A stretch of DNA of 64,000 nt from Effrenium voratum (Eukaryota; Sar; Dinophyceae; Suessiales; Symbiodiniaceae): NCBI GenBank assembly GCA_963377175.1, contig CAUJNA010003245.1, forward strand, positions 471,831-535,830. Reading direction: 5' to 3'. Under the pieces are notes generated by a model. That model saw only the letters and a program-made list of their open reading frames with translations, was not told the origin of the DNA and searched no databases. The translations under genes and the position numbers were made by a program. Shown piece after piece: positions 1-9,325 of this stretch. Position 1 is the stretch's first letter. Every line of letters begins with the position of its first letter.

Positions 1-105
1 GCTGCAGCGGCACGATGACCGCGAAGCCGTCTGAGGCGTTCACATGCCTGACATCCCCAGTCCACAACAAACGACAAATCAGGAACAAAGGAAACATCAA
101 TCAGG

Positions 106-189
106 CACAACCACACGCACATACACCCACGCACACACGCACGCACGCACGCACGCACACACGCACGCACGCACCCACACACACACACT
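106..189. repeat. (CA/CACG)n microsatellite, left flank of PLE
   Basis: Runs of CACA, CACG and CACC units sit directly against the left end of the Penelope-like element. A second, purer (CA)n run abuts the other end at 6,651-6,740, so the element appears to lie inside CA-type repeat DNA. Confidence 0.9.
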
Positions 190-478
190 TATCTCGAGAG
201 GCTTCACTAGCCGAGATGCAAAACGCAGTCAGTAAAAATGCTTGAATGCAAATGCAAATCAACAGGTCACAACATCGACACCGAACAGGAAGCAACAGCG
301 ACAAACAGAAACCGCAAAAAGAATCAGGAAAGAGGGTCAGGAAATAGGCAGGTACGCCGGATTGATCAGATCCGGTATCCACCGAAATGCCGTAGCTTCA
401 TTGGACTGGATAGGCAAATCGGCTCCAGTCCCCCTGCAATGTGGAATTTCCGTCCGTGCTCCAGGACGCTTCACACAC
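184..478 (-). repeat. PLE pseudo-LTR, downstream copy
   Basis: About 290 bp nearly identical to 6,366-6,658 in the same orientation, from the ACACTTATCTCGAGAGGC end to CTCCAGGACGCT. One small difference is GAGATGCAAAACG here against GAGATGAAAACG in the other copy. The near identity implies recent insertion. Confidence 0.85.
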
Positions 479-501
479 ACGGAGCCCCAACTGGGGCGAC
501 A

Positions 502-1083
502 TCACTTGTGCAAGGCCCATTGAGTCTTGCAAGCATCAATTGTGCGAGAAAGTCTTGTGGCGATGACTGACCACACATACTTGGCTTTGGAATTGGTCTT
601 AAGGGAACGGAGGAGTTCAATCTCTCCCTCAGTCCAAGGCTGCGAGGCTTCAGGTTCGGCCTCAGTAGAGGCATCAGTCCTGGTCGATGTGGTAGCTTCG
701 CTTGGTCCACGAGCAGGTTTTGGATGCCGTAGATCGTGAGGAGGCCAAATCACGTGCGCGGCGAGCTCGTTTTTCGCCGGGAGAAGACGAGGAGGGGTGG
801 GCGGAGCCCAATGATCAGGGAATTGTTCGTCATGATCAGTGGGAAGGTGTTCATCTGGAGCATCAGGAGGTGGCTCAAAGAGGTCCTCGAGGGGGGCCAG
901 GAGGGGTGTTGGTGGTGAGTTGGTCAGGTCCTCAATGGCGGGGTTGAGCGTGGCCTCCGGTGCCAAATCAGGTTCGGCAGGCGGACTCTCAGGGAACTCG
1001 CGGATGGTGGCGATGCCTTGTTGGGCAATGCCAAGGATGAGTTCGAAGTCTTGGAGCAGCTGGCGTGCTGTGTTGGTATCCAT
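502..1083 (-). CDS. SANT/Myb-like small ORF of the PLE
   Basis: A 193-residue ORF starting at a real ATG (1,083) that overlaps the 3' end of the RT ORF by 95 bp in another frame. The N-terminal part is predicted helical (TARQLLQDFELILGIAQQGI), the middle is Pro/Glu/Asp-rich, and the C-terminal ~45 residues (WTEGEIELLRSL, YVWSVIATRL, TIDACKTQW) have the spaced Trp/hydrophobic pattern of a SANT/Myb-type three-helix DNA-binding domain. It could be a separate protein or the C-terminus of the RT polyprotein reached by frameshift. A DNA-binding tail could help in target choice; that role is inferred. Confidence 0.5.
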   Translation of the reverse strand: MDTNTARQLLQDFELILGIAQQGIATIREFPESPPAEPDLAPEATLNPAIEDLTNSPPTPLLAPLEDLFEPPPDAPDEHLPTDHDEQFPDHWAPPTPPRLLPAKNELAAHVIWPPHDLRHPKPARGPSEATTSTRTDASTEAEPEASQPWTEGEIELLRSLKTNSKAKYVWSVIATRLSRTIDACKTQWALHK

Positions 1084-2878
1084 GCTCGTAACGGATTTTG
1101 GTCAAACAGTCAAACAGCTGCGGCGCGAAAATCAGGTCAAATCTGTCAGGATGCAAAGGCAGAGAAGAAAACCAGTGTGGTTCCGCAAAGGACGGTTTTT
1201 CTTCTCTTTGTAAGGTGAAACCGTGTTGGAGGTGCAACCTCTTCAACATTGCAAGACCCTGACCTCGCTGAAACTCAGGAAAGGAAACTCGGTTGATCAG
1301 CGTGCGTCCGGAATAACATCCAGATTCCTTATGCATCAGTGGTGCGGCTGACTTGACGGAGAGCATGTTGTGCTTCTCATGCGAGGGGATGAAGGAGATG
1401 GTGCTGCTTGTGAGGTTCAGTCGGAACCCCAAGAAGTCCAGGGCGGCTTCTGTGTCCAGGAAGATGTCTCCTCCATAGAAGTGTTCGTCGCACAGTATGT
1501 TGGCTGCCGGAGTCGAGAGCCGCCTGGGGGTTGCGATCACGAGTCTGTTGTCCACGTAGCGGAGTAGGAGAGTATCTTCAACGGAGCGAAGTCCCGATGT
1601 GATGTGAGTGTTGGTCCAACATTGTTCGGCGACCGCGATCACCATCAAACAGAGAGCTGGGGACGCGGGGGATCCCATCGGTGCCCCACGTGTTTGCCTG
1701 AATGAACGAAGGCCGACAGAGAAGATCTGCATGTCAAGGGTGGCCTGAATGATCTCGGGGATGTCGTCGAGCCACAGGGTGCGTTGTGTGGGTTTGTGTC
1801 GGCGACGGCGTCCGTTGTAGACGCGGGTGATGGCAGAGGTGTCAAGTGTGTCCACTGTGAGGTGTGTGGTAGAGGAGTGTGGTTGTCGTTGTCGGTACCA
1901 GGTTAGCAGTAGTCGCCAGGCGAGGAAGGGTGCAAGCATCGGTCTGGAGGGGCCAGGTGGAATGAGGCCCCGGAATCGTAAACTGGATCGAATGGCGGAA
2001 AGGCATGCCTGGTGGTGTGGTTCAGGCAGGTGTGTGGCTATGCGATGAAGGACATAGAGAGCGGCGGGTGGGAAGTCTCTGCTCCGTATGTAACGGATGG
2101 CATCAAATCGTCGTAGAGTGTTGCTGCCAAGATCGCCCAAAAATCGCCACAAATCCAGGCGGTTGTCCACGCGTTTGGCCAGGAAGGCCTGTTGTAGGGC
2201 GATGGGTAGTCGTAGTCGGCGGCGTTTTCGCCAGATGGTGGCGAAGCCCATGTGCCGGGATTGGGAGAAGTCCAATTGGCGTATGAAGCCCGTGCGTGGC
2301 CGGAAATGTTTCTCGATGAAGCCAAAATTGAGAGACGGTTGCAGTTCCTGGATGTAGAACTGTTCAGTGGCAAATAGGTCCGTTGCCGGAACGACAGTGT
2401 GAATGGGCACCGAGGTGTAGTGGTGGAAAAAGTCAAAATGTGCCCACCACCGGACTGCCAGTTCGGCATTGACCAGATGATGTCGCTGAACTTGGAGTAG
2501 TTTGCGAAGTTGGCTGCGGCCCCGTGCCATGAGGGAGGCGCGAGTGGCTCCGAGGTAGAAAAAGGCCTGCCACTTTGGATGGCTGGTGAATCTCAGATAA
2601 ACCGCTGAAGGGACAAGCTGAGAAGAGAAATCGGAAGCAGGGTTGTCCAGGCCAAGTCGAGTAAGCAGGGCTTTCAGTCTGCCGGAACCACAGGAGAGAT
2701 GGCAGACGTCAAGTAGCTGAAGCTGTGCGAGTAGCCAGGAGCAAGAATGACGTGCGGTGACGTCATCGGTTGGGAAGAACCGAAGAGTGAAACGGAGGAC
2801 AGTGAGAAGTTGGCAGCAGTGGTGTTGCCAAAATTTGTGCTGCCTGGCTGTGCGTCGTTGTCGGTGTGCTGTTGAGAG
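989..2878 (-). CDS. PLE polyprotein: GIY-YIG endonuclease then reverse transcriptase
   Basis: The frame is open from 2,878 to the stop at 989, but the first ATG is only at 2,530, inside the endonuclease, so initiation lies upstream or was lost. The GIY-YIG signature reads SAVYLRF, then FFYLGATRASLMARG (about 2,608-2,500), with the conserved Arg after the second motif. The RT follows: the PLE-typical GAPMGSPASP turn is at about 1,670-1,700 and the catalytic box at 1,547-1,558 is YVDN, where YVDD is usual. Together these would nick DNA and copy the element's RNA at the nick. The order endonuclease-RT is the reverse of canonical Penelope. The annotation rests on motifs, not on an alignment. Confidence 0.75.
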   Translation of the reverse strand, partial: LSTAHRQRRTARQHKFWQHHCCQLLTVLRFTLRFFPTDDVTARHSCSWLLAQLQLLDVCHLSCGSGRLKALLTRLGLDNPASDFSSQLVPSAVYLRFTSHPKWQAFFYLGATRASLMARGRSQLRKLLQVQRHHLVNAELAVRWWAHFDFFHHYTSVPIHTVVPATDLFATEQFYIQELQPSLNFGFIEKHFRPRTGFIRQLDFSQSRHMGFATIWRKRRRLRLPIALQQAFLAKRVDNRLDLWRFLGDLGSNTLRRFDAIRYIRSRDFPPAALYVLHRIATHLPEPHHQACLSAIRSSLRFRGLIPPGPSRPMLAPFLAWRLLLTWYRQRQPHSSTTHLTVDTLDTSAITRVYNGRRRRHKPTQRTLWLDDIPEIIQATLDMQIFSVGLRSFRQTRGAPMGSPASPALCLMVIAVAEQCWTNTHITSGLRSVEDTLLLRYVDNRLVIATPRRLSTPAANILCDEHFYGGDIFLDTEAALDFLGFRLNLTSSTISFIPSHEKHNMLSVKSAAPLMHKESGCYSGRTLINRVSFPEFQRGQGLAMLKRLHLQHGFTLQREEKPSFAEPHWFSSLPLHPDRFDLIFAPQLFDCLTKIRYEHGYQHSTPAAPRLRTHPWHCPTRHRHHPRVP

Positions 2879-3304
2879 TCACTGGTAGAAGTGACTCGCA
2901 GCGGCCAGGATGCGGCCCAAGGCCGATGACCCCAGTTTTGATAGGGTTCGCACCGGGATGCCCCATAGCACAGCGGCTCGTTCGAGTTGGGCTCTGGTGT
3001 CGGAGTCCAGTGTGGTTGCTCATTTTGCGCAGTCGTTGGACCAGCTTTTTAGGACTTGCTTGCTCTCTTTGCTGGTTTTCTGAGAGGTGATCCATCGCTG
3101 GACTTTGGTGTCGGAAATGTCGGGTGGGAAGTTGCTGGTGAGCCATTGGCAAACGTGGGGAGGTGGTTGGAGCAAGTCGCGGGGCTCCTTCCAAGTGGGT
3201 GGGGAGGGGAGGGGGGGAGGGGTCGGGGTGCCGCCGTGGGTGGAGGGCTGGAGGGTTGCCGCCGTGGGTGGGGGGAGCCGGGGGGGGTTGGGAGTCGTCT
3301 GCAA
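2879..3304 (-). pseudogene. Upstream in-frame continuation of the PLE polyprotein, broken by two TGA
   Basis: In the same frame as the GIY-YIG/RT ORF, upstream sequence stays protein-like but is cut by TGA at 3,020-3,022 and TGA at 2,879-2,881. Between them lies a stretch beginning ATTLDSDTRAQLERAAV and ending AAASHFYQ; before the first stop comes a Lys/Ser-rich stretch ending KQVLKSWSNDCAK. Both TGAs could be CGA or TGG codons after one mutation. I treat this as a decayed N-terminal region of the polyprotein; recoding is a remote alternative. Confidence 0.45.
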
Positions 3305-3900
3305 TGCGAGTGGGCAGGGGTAGAGCGGGGGATCCGTCCTGCGGTGATGTGTCAGGTGTAGTCAACCGTGGTCGCTTCATGCCGAAGAAGGGGCCGGGGG
3401 GAGGGGGGGGAAAAGGGGTTGCCGCCGGGAGGGGGGGGGAGAGAGCCGCCAAAGGAGGGTGGACGAGGGCCGGGGTGTGGTGGGTAACGGGGAATAGGTT
3501 GGCCGTAGGTCTGACAGGGAGTCGGATGTGTAGCTGGCGGTGCCGATGCCGTGGAAGAGCATCCGTAGGAAGGCCCGGACAGGGCCCCGCACGGGTTCCC
3601 GGCCATGTTGTTGCCGTACACGATGCCATGATGATGGGATGCCGTGGGCGAAGGCTGCGGTGGTAAGTTTTGCCTTTGGAGTGCCGTAACCAAACCTCGA
3701 GGGGGTTGGAAAGCCATGAGAAAACACGGGGGAAAAGGAAATGTTCGAACCAAAAGCTGGTGAGCGGAATCAAGCGGGTAAGGTCACAAGGTGAGAGAAC
3801 GGTCGCGGAAAGGCAGAACAGCAAAGCAAAGAAAAAAGGCGATCAAACAGTGCACCAATTCTTTTCCTGGTTGGGTGGAAGATGGTACACTTGCGCCCCG

Positions 3901-5757
3901 CTAAGCCGGGCGCTGCAGCGCGATGCCTCTCAGCATCGCAAACTTGGAGTGAAGGCACCACTTTTTGCCTCGGCGGCATGCGAAGTGGCGCCGCACGTTG
4001 TGTTGATCCTCGTGGCTTCCCCCGGATTCGAGGATTTTGTGCTGATTGATGGAGCGTAGTTCCCCAAAAGCGATGGCGCCGAGTTGAGACTTTCCGATTG
4101 TAAAGTTCTGCAAGAGCTGGCCGAGCGTGTCGGGCGTGCATGCCGTGGGGGTGGCCTGAGCGTAGCATCCAAAGCTCGGGTAGTCATGGTTCTCGGGCCT
4201 CCAAGCAGCGGGTCGGATCATGTTCTCATGGCACATGCGGCGCACTCGATCCGGGGTGGTGCCGTGCACATACATGACAGCGTGATGGGAGGCCGTGCCG
4301 GATCCAGCTTCCGGGTCTCCGCCAGCAACTGGCCAAGGATGAGGTCGGGGAAACCAAGTGGTTGCGAACACCATGCCGTGTGATTCCCGTCCCAAGAGGT
4401 GGTAGAAGCTGGGATCGAACGGTATGGGATCATCCGTGTCCATGGTTCGCAGTTCCCAGCATTCCGCGAGGAGATCGGCATGTGAAGGTGGCAAAGCAGG
4501 GTCCAGGTCCATCAAAATGGCCTTAGTCTGTTCCACCCTGGAGATGTCCAAGGCTGGAAGCGGGTCCAGCTCCCCCAACTCCCTAGGCGTGGGAACTCGC
4601 AGCGGGTCAGTCTTGGCCGTGTCCATGACGTTTCTCCATAGATCAAGCCACCGGTTGTCGGAAGTGGTGGTGGCATTGATGTCCGCCTCCGATGGAGGGG
4701 GATCCAAATCACCGGTGTTGTCGAAGGGGGGTTGGGGAGGGTGAGGAGTAGCCGGCGTGGGTCGGGGAGGGGGAGGGGGAGTGGAAGTGAAGGCCGCCGC
4801 AGGTGCTGGGTGAGGGGGCAAGCTAGTGTTGTGGTGGCCGGTGCGGGAAGTGGGGTGGGGTTGCTGCCCATGGTGCTGCAGTGACCAGGACGATCGTTTG
4901 CCCTGGTTGTTTCGGTGGCCGGTGTGGCTGGCGCCATGGTGGTGCATGTCCCAGCGGTTTTTGTTCTGTGGTGGGTATCCCCACGATTGGTTCCGCCAGT
5001 GTGAGGAGGACCATTGAGACTTGTTGGAATCCTTCCCGGAAGTGCGCCAGGAGGTGGAATCATGAGTAGTGTGAGTGGGTCGGTGCGAAGTCGTGGCTCT
5101 GGGTGCAGGGGAGTGTCGATGGTGGGACCTGTGTCGGGGGGAGCGGGAGCGGAGGGAGACAGTGGAGTGGTGTGCACGTCGGGAGTGGTGGAAGTGTCGG
5201 GAAGGGGAACGTGACCTGCTGTAGCTGCGGGATCGTCGGGTGTCGTGTCGTCGGTGCGACTTGTTGTGCCTGCGATGGTGGCTGGTGTGGGAGTGGGAGT
5301 GTCGGTGCTGTCTGTGGCGGGAACGGGATCTGCGAGAGTGGGGATGGTGCCGAGTGTCCGGGGGAGGGTGGTTGGTTGAGGAGGTAGCGGCAGGAGCCGC
5401 AGCGGCAGCTTCGGGCGCGCGCGCCGGCTGAGGCTCGGGCGGTGAAGATGGCATGCTGCTCTGAGTCATGAAAGGCATGATGGTGCCAGGTGCCAAGTTG
5501 CCGTAATTGGGAGGGCCACCGTAGGGCATCATGGCCATCGGGTTGCCAAAGTTCGAGAGGCCGCCGTAGGGCATCATGGGGAAAGGTGTGAAGGATGCCG
5601 TCTGCGAGTTGGGTGACGGTACAAGGTTCATGGGCTGCGTCATCTGGGATGACAGCTGCAAGTTCGGTCCACAATTGCCTGGTGAGCCGGACGCGGTGCC
5701 GGTCGCAATGCTATGCAGGAGCGAATGCATCATGTCATAGAGCTGGTGTCCAGCCAT
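3901..5757 (-). CDS. PLE ORF1, RS-rich protein with conserved C-terminal domain
   Basis: About 618 residues from the ATG at 5,757 (MAGHQLYDMM). The frame opens further upstream only with a TTG. Regions in order: Met/Pro/Gly-rich N-terminus with two MMPYGG repeats; an alanine run; a long Ser/Arg/His-rich stretch like an RS domain; a Pro-rich linker; then an ordered C-terminal domain with HAVMYVHGTTPDRVRRM, AAWRPENHDYPSFGCYA and CTPDTLGQLLQNFTIGK. The C-terminal HGT...FGCYA pattern faintly recalls ADP-ribosyltransferase folds, which is speculation. The RS part probably binds nucleic acid. It sits first in the element, where a gag-like ORF1 would be. Confidence 0.55.
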   Translation of the reverse strand: MAGHQLYDMMHSLLHSIATGTASGSPGNCGPNLQLSSQMTQPMNLVPSPNSQTASFTPFPMMPYGGLSNFGNPMAMMPYGGPPNYGNLAPGTIMPFMTQSSMPSSPPEPQPARAPEAAAAAPAATSSTNHPPPDTRHHPHSRRSRSRHRQHRHSHSHTSHHRRHNKSHRRHDTRRSRSYSRSRSPSRHFHHSRRAHHSTVSLRSRSPRHRSHHRHSPAPRATTSHRPTHTTHDSTSWRTSGKDSNKSQWSSSHWRNQSWGYPPQNKNRWDMHHHGASHTGHRNNQGKRSSWSLQHHGQQPHPTSRTGHHNTSLPPHPAPAAAFTSTPPPPPRPTPATPHPPQPPFDNTGDLDPPPSEADINATTTSDNRWLDLWRNVMDTAKTDPLRVPTPRELGELDPLPALDISRVEQTKAILMDLDPALPPSHADLLAECWELRTMDTDDPIPFDPSFYHLLGRESHGMVFATTWFPRPHPWPVAGGDPEAGSGTASHHAVMYVHGTTPDRVRRMCHENMIRPAAWRPENHDYPSFGCYAQATPTACTPDTLGQLLQNFTIGKSQLGAIAFGELRSINQHKILESGGSHEDQHNVRRHFACRRGKKWCLHSKFAMLRGIALQRPA

Positions 5758-6365
5758 CTCGCAAGGGAGAGAGAAGGTTGGAAAGGGGTGAAAACAAAAC
5801 CACAACTGCGGCAAAAATGCGTCAATGGTGCAAATGCATGCGAGCCAACTTCAACCTGCGAATCGAAACCAAACAGAGGGAATTCCACCAGGGGACCGCC
5901 AAAACCCCGCGGCAACGGCAAAAGTTTCCACAGAAATGCATGCGAGCACAAAGGGGTTCTCAGAGGTGCCTGTCAAGTGGCCTCATGAAAGTGCCTCATG
6001 TGGCTATGCCGATGAATCTGAACTGAACTCATCCGAGACGAAAGCTTCCATAAACGCCACGAATCGCAGAGTTGGTGTATGACCAACTCGTCACTGGCGC
6101 ATGAAGCTTAGGAACCTGAAACCTCGTGGGTGCAGCCTTGCTCAAAGGCAGGCAGTGCAGGCAGTGCAACGCGCATGAAACCAGCAGAGCACCATTTGGG
6201 TGCGGAATACCTTAAGACCTCAAGCTGCAGCCTTGATCGTGGTCAAACGCGCTGAACTGAACTGCAGCTTGAACTTGAACACTTGAACGGTCTTCCCCTC
6301 GCAGGGGGCTCCCGCATATGGCGAGTCCAGCCCACAGCGCCATGTCGGACAGGCCGTGGGTAAAC

Positions 6366-6648
6366 ACACTTATCTCGAGAGGCTTCACTAGCCGAGATGA
6401 AAACGCAGTCAGTAAAAATGCTTGAATGCAAATGCAAATCAACAGGTCACAACATCGACACCGAACAGGAAGCAACAGCGACAAACAGAAACCGCAAAAA
6501 GAATCAGGAAAGAGGGTCAGGAAATAGGCAGGTACGCCGGATTGATCAGATCCGGTATCCACCGAAATGCCGTAGCTTCATTGGACTGGATAGGCAAATC
6601 GGCTCCAGTCCCCCTGCAATGTGGAATTTCCGTCCGTGCTCCAGGACG

Positions 6649-6658
<10 letters not shown>
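6366..6658 (-). repeat. PLE pseudo-LTR, upstream copy
   Basis: Direct repeat of 184-478. On the minus strand it starts the element, immediately next to the (CA)n run, and precedes ORF1 by about 600 bp. It may hold the promoter, as pseudo-LTRs of PLEs are thought to do. Confidence 0.85.
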
Positions 6659-6732
<74 letters not shown>

Positions 6733-6740
6733 GCGCGCGC
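6651..6740. repeat. (CA)n microsatellite, right flank of PLE
   Basis: About 40 uninterrupted CA units followed by a short CGCGCG run. It joins directly to the terminal repeat of the Penelope-like element. Confidence 0.97.
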
Positions 6741-7462
6741 GCACAACCGCATGCATACACATATGCATGCCCCAAGCCTATGTACTCCGCTTCGATGAGC
6801 TAGTACGGTGGCGAAAGAGTAGGAAATAAAAAGTCAAGCATAGAAGAAAATTAAGAGGACCCATGAAAGTAAGGTAGATCGGGCAACAATATGTGTTTTT
6901 TACGTATGACAGGTTTGTTGATTACTCCTCCCGAGCACAGTAAAACAACTCAACTCTAAACAAGAAAGCAATTCCAGTCCATGTAAAGTAAACACCAAAA
7001 CAGCCTAAGGTCAAACTAGTTTCACCATCAACCCTTTTATTTTTACCTTCATGGGGTCAAGCATTCAGCGCTTTTCTTTTCATGCGGGGAAGGAAAGCAA
7101 ATTAAGCATGCTACAAGCAAACACCGTTGAATCTTTTCTGCAACTTTATTTGTTACATTTCCTCGGAAAGATGCTGATTTTCTTATGGCGTTACTTTCAC
7201 TGGGGGAAGCAAAAAGTAAAAGAGGTACACCAAGTTAACTTGTTGCTGCTTTGCTTCTTACATTTCATGGATCCACACACGCTACTTTTGCGCGCTTACT
7301 GTTTCTGGGTGAACGCCAGCAAGAAAACTGCCAAAGTAGACAGACAACATTTGCTTGCTGCGGGTGCTCGATTTGTTTCACTTCCTAGGTGTACTAAAGC
7401 AATTCTAAGCTAGAATCAGCAACGCTCAACAACCTTTCTGAAACACATATTGAACTGATGCT
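6741..7462. other. Spacer without supported gene
   Basis: AT-richer than its surroundings and without a convincing ORF, RNA gene or repeat. A 120-codon plus-strand frame at 7,051-7,413 has no recognisable motif. Confidence 0.6.
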
Positions 7463-7872
7463 CGCAGAAACTTGCAAGTGGTATCCTGTAGTAACGTTAT
7501 CAAGCGTCCGATCAAGATTCCAAATACGAGATCCAGTTGTAGTGCGCGGCGTGAAAGTCCCTCAAACCCAAAACTTGTCAAGGTGCAATGGCAGCAACGA
7601 AACAAACCTATTCCCCTCTCACAAGAAACAAATTGCAAAGCCAAACACCCGCCGGGACCTTTCAAGGGAATCGACCCGACCCGGCGAGCGCGCCTTTTCT
7701 TGAGCCAAATCATGCAAGGTCCACAGTTCACGGAAGGAATGCCCTACTGTAGGGAACCCGTATGTCCTATCGATTCCCGTTGATGCAAGTAACCGCAAAG
7801 TCATCATGATGTAATGCCCACACGAAGTGTATTGCCATCCCTGTGGGTATGCATTTATTTGAGAAAGAGTGC
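7463..7872 (-). repeat. Copia-1 3' LTR
   Basis: Matches 22,597-23,014 along its length with scattered substitutions and small indels, for example GACACTAACCTATTCC in the 5' copy against CCTATTCC here. Similarity starts at CGCAGAAACTTGCAAG and ends at GAGAAAGAGTGC. Confidence 0.9.
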
Positions 7873-7897
7873 GGGTATTTCCACTCCCCCCTCTTTG
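7873..7897 (-). other. Polypurine tract of Copia-1
   Basis: Read on the minus strand, AAAGAGGGGGGAGTGGAAA lies directly upstream of the 3' LTR, the usual position for plus-strand DNA priming. Confidence 0.65.
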
Positions 7898-7927
7898 CGC
7901 TTACTGCATTTCTGTGCTTAAGAATCT

Positions 7928-8677
7928 TCAAGACGTTTTCTTCTTCTTGGCTTTCTTCTTTCTCTGTGGATTGGCAGGTTCAACACAAGCGGGTGGCTCC
8001 TCTGCTGGTATGGCGCCAGCAGGGTCTCTCACACTTCTTGAGTCACTTACTTTAGTTTGTACCTGCGGCGCCGAATCCATTTTGAATCCAGTCATATTGG
8101 CTTCTACTGATTTCGGCACTACTGTGGATATACCAAGGAGATGGATCGCGTTGGCCCACTTGTGCGCCTCAACACCATTTGTAAACATGTCGGCACGTTG
8201 ATCCTCGCTCTTCACGTGCTGGAGAGTCACGTCTGGCTGATCTACTATTTCTTTGATGAGAGGTTAACTTTATGTGTGCGAGTGATATGCCGCAATTTGT
8301 GGCTAAACCCTGCTCGTACAACCTTCTCAGTTGTCTCATTATCTTCATAGATGATCAAGTCAACATCTCTACCTATCATGTGACCCCACAGTGTTATCAT
8401 CGGCAATGCTTCGGTGAATAGCCCGTAGGCCATTGCGATCACTTCGGCTTGTATTGTGGTTCGGCTGGTTGCAGTCTGCAGTAGAGATCCAGCTCAGTGG
8501 CCACGAAGTTCCATTGGACCCGGCTACCCTTAGCCAGCCCCCATTGGTGCTTAGTGCTGAGTCACTGTCCCCTGCAAAGTCAGCGTCTACGTACAACTCC
8601 AACCACACATTTGCTGGAACGTCGGTGATCTGCCCAACCAGAGTGAAGTCTGCATAGCACAGGAGTCGATGTAACAT
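7928..8677 (-). pseudogene. Copia-1 RNase H and polyprotein C-terminus (frameshifted)
   Basis: Three overlapping frames carry successive RNase H blocks. WLELYVDADFAGD (frame 8,677-8,369) gives the first catalytic Asp, LIIYEDNETTEKVV (8,442-8,245) the next block, and QRADMFTNGVEAHKWANAIHLLGI (8,230-7,928), here cited in part, is the typical Copia C-terminal block, followed by a basic RKKKAKKKK tail. RNase H would remove the RNA template after reverse transcription. Frame changes between blocks show it is no longer translated as one protein. Confidence 0.8.
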
Positions 8678-8703
8678 CCTGTCAAAAGCTCTACATCACT
8701 TGC

Positions 8704-9293
8704 TTACGTGAAGAAGGTTATGGCTTTAAGCATGTCTGGTCTACCAAGCCTTGCCCCCCATAGCAATTTCATGAGAATTGCACACGCATGCGTTTGTAGC
8801 TGTCCCTCCTGCTCCCATTCGTCTGGAAGGATGGATCCCTTTGGCAGAAAAGGGGTTGCTGCACCTTTGAGTCGTTGCTGCTTAGTAATACCTAAGTACA
8901 TGTCTACGGCAGAACGAATGTACTCCCGTATGTTGAAAGCTACCCCAAGCCCATCAGGAGTCTCAACGATCTCATGGTGTCTCCCTAAAAACCTACCAAG
9001 TCCACCTATGTCTTCTATTTCAATCAACTTACCTAAGCCTAATTCTTGCCAGAACATTTCGTGTGATTCACCCCTGCCAGCTAACAAGAGATCATCCACG
9101 CACACTGTCAAGGCCAGGTCTCGTTGCTTGAAGAAGAATGTTGAAGGGTGCCCCTCAACAGTTTTCCCCCCAACTTGCGTACTGCCTCTTCGAGATGGTT
9201 CTGCCAGTGTGCGCCTGATTCCGGATGACCATACAGCGACTTAATGAGTCTTATGAGGGGTCGCCTATAGCGCTCAACCCACGAAGCCGGCCA
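8704..9293 (-). pseudogene. Copia-1 reverse transcriptase, C-terminal half (frameshifted)
   Basis: On the minus strand this starts at the transposon junction with WPASWVERYRRPLIRLIKSL and YGHPESGAHWQNHL, typical of the Copia RT palm. A one-base shift in a G/A run near 9,150 moves the frame, after which LTVCVDDLLLAGRG supplies the catalytic VDD box and GRPDMLKAITFF the later RT block. The other half of the domain lies beyond the nested transposon at 16,447-17,218. Confidence 0.85.
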
Positions 9294-9295
9294 TG
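9294..9295. other. Target site duplication TG (left copy)
   Basis: TG precedes the left inverted terminus and TG (16,445-16,446) follows the right one. Removing the transposon and one TG leaves the Copia-1 RT frame continuous across the junction (LPKET then WPASW), which fixes both ends to the base. Confidence 0.8.
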
Positions 9296-9325
9296 CCCTG
9301 AGACTCCAAGAAGCTCCATTTTGGA
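9296..9325 (+). repeat. Left terminal inverted repeat
   Basis: Thirty bases starting CCCTGAGACTCCAAGAAGCT, exactly the reverse complement of 16,415-16,444. It carries one unit of the subterminal AGCTCCATTTTGG motif. Confidence 0.92.

Larger units (their letters stand above)
184..6740 (-). mobile_element. Penelope-like retroelement (PLE) with N-terminal GIY-YIG and pseudo-LTRs
   Basis: The element is read on the minus strand. It begins at a terminal repeat near 6,366-6,658, continues through an RS-rich ORF1 (5,757-3,901), a GIY-YIG plus reverse transcriptase ORF (2,878-989) and a SANT-like ORF (1,083-502), and ends in a second direct copy of the terminal repeat (478-184). Direct terminal repeats and a GIY-YIG endonuclease joined to an RT are hallmarks of Penelope-like elements. 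The GIY-YIG lies before the RT, the permuted order known from the Naiad/Chlamys-type PLE clade. CA repeats on both sides fit insertion into microsatellite DNA. Two in-frame TGA codons upstream of the GIY-YIG suggest decay. Confidence 0.75.

Noticed and set aside
2763..3824. 353-codon minus-strand ORF rich in Pro and His over the PLE
   Set aside because: It runs in a different frame across sequence where the GIY-YIG/RT frame is the protein-like one; GC-rich low-complexity DNA gives long shadow ORFs.
6132..6146. A hairpin GCCTTGCTCAAAGGC outside the transposon
   Set aside because: It lacks the CCTGnnnAAGG core and occurs singly; I do not count it with the transposon hairpins.
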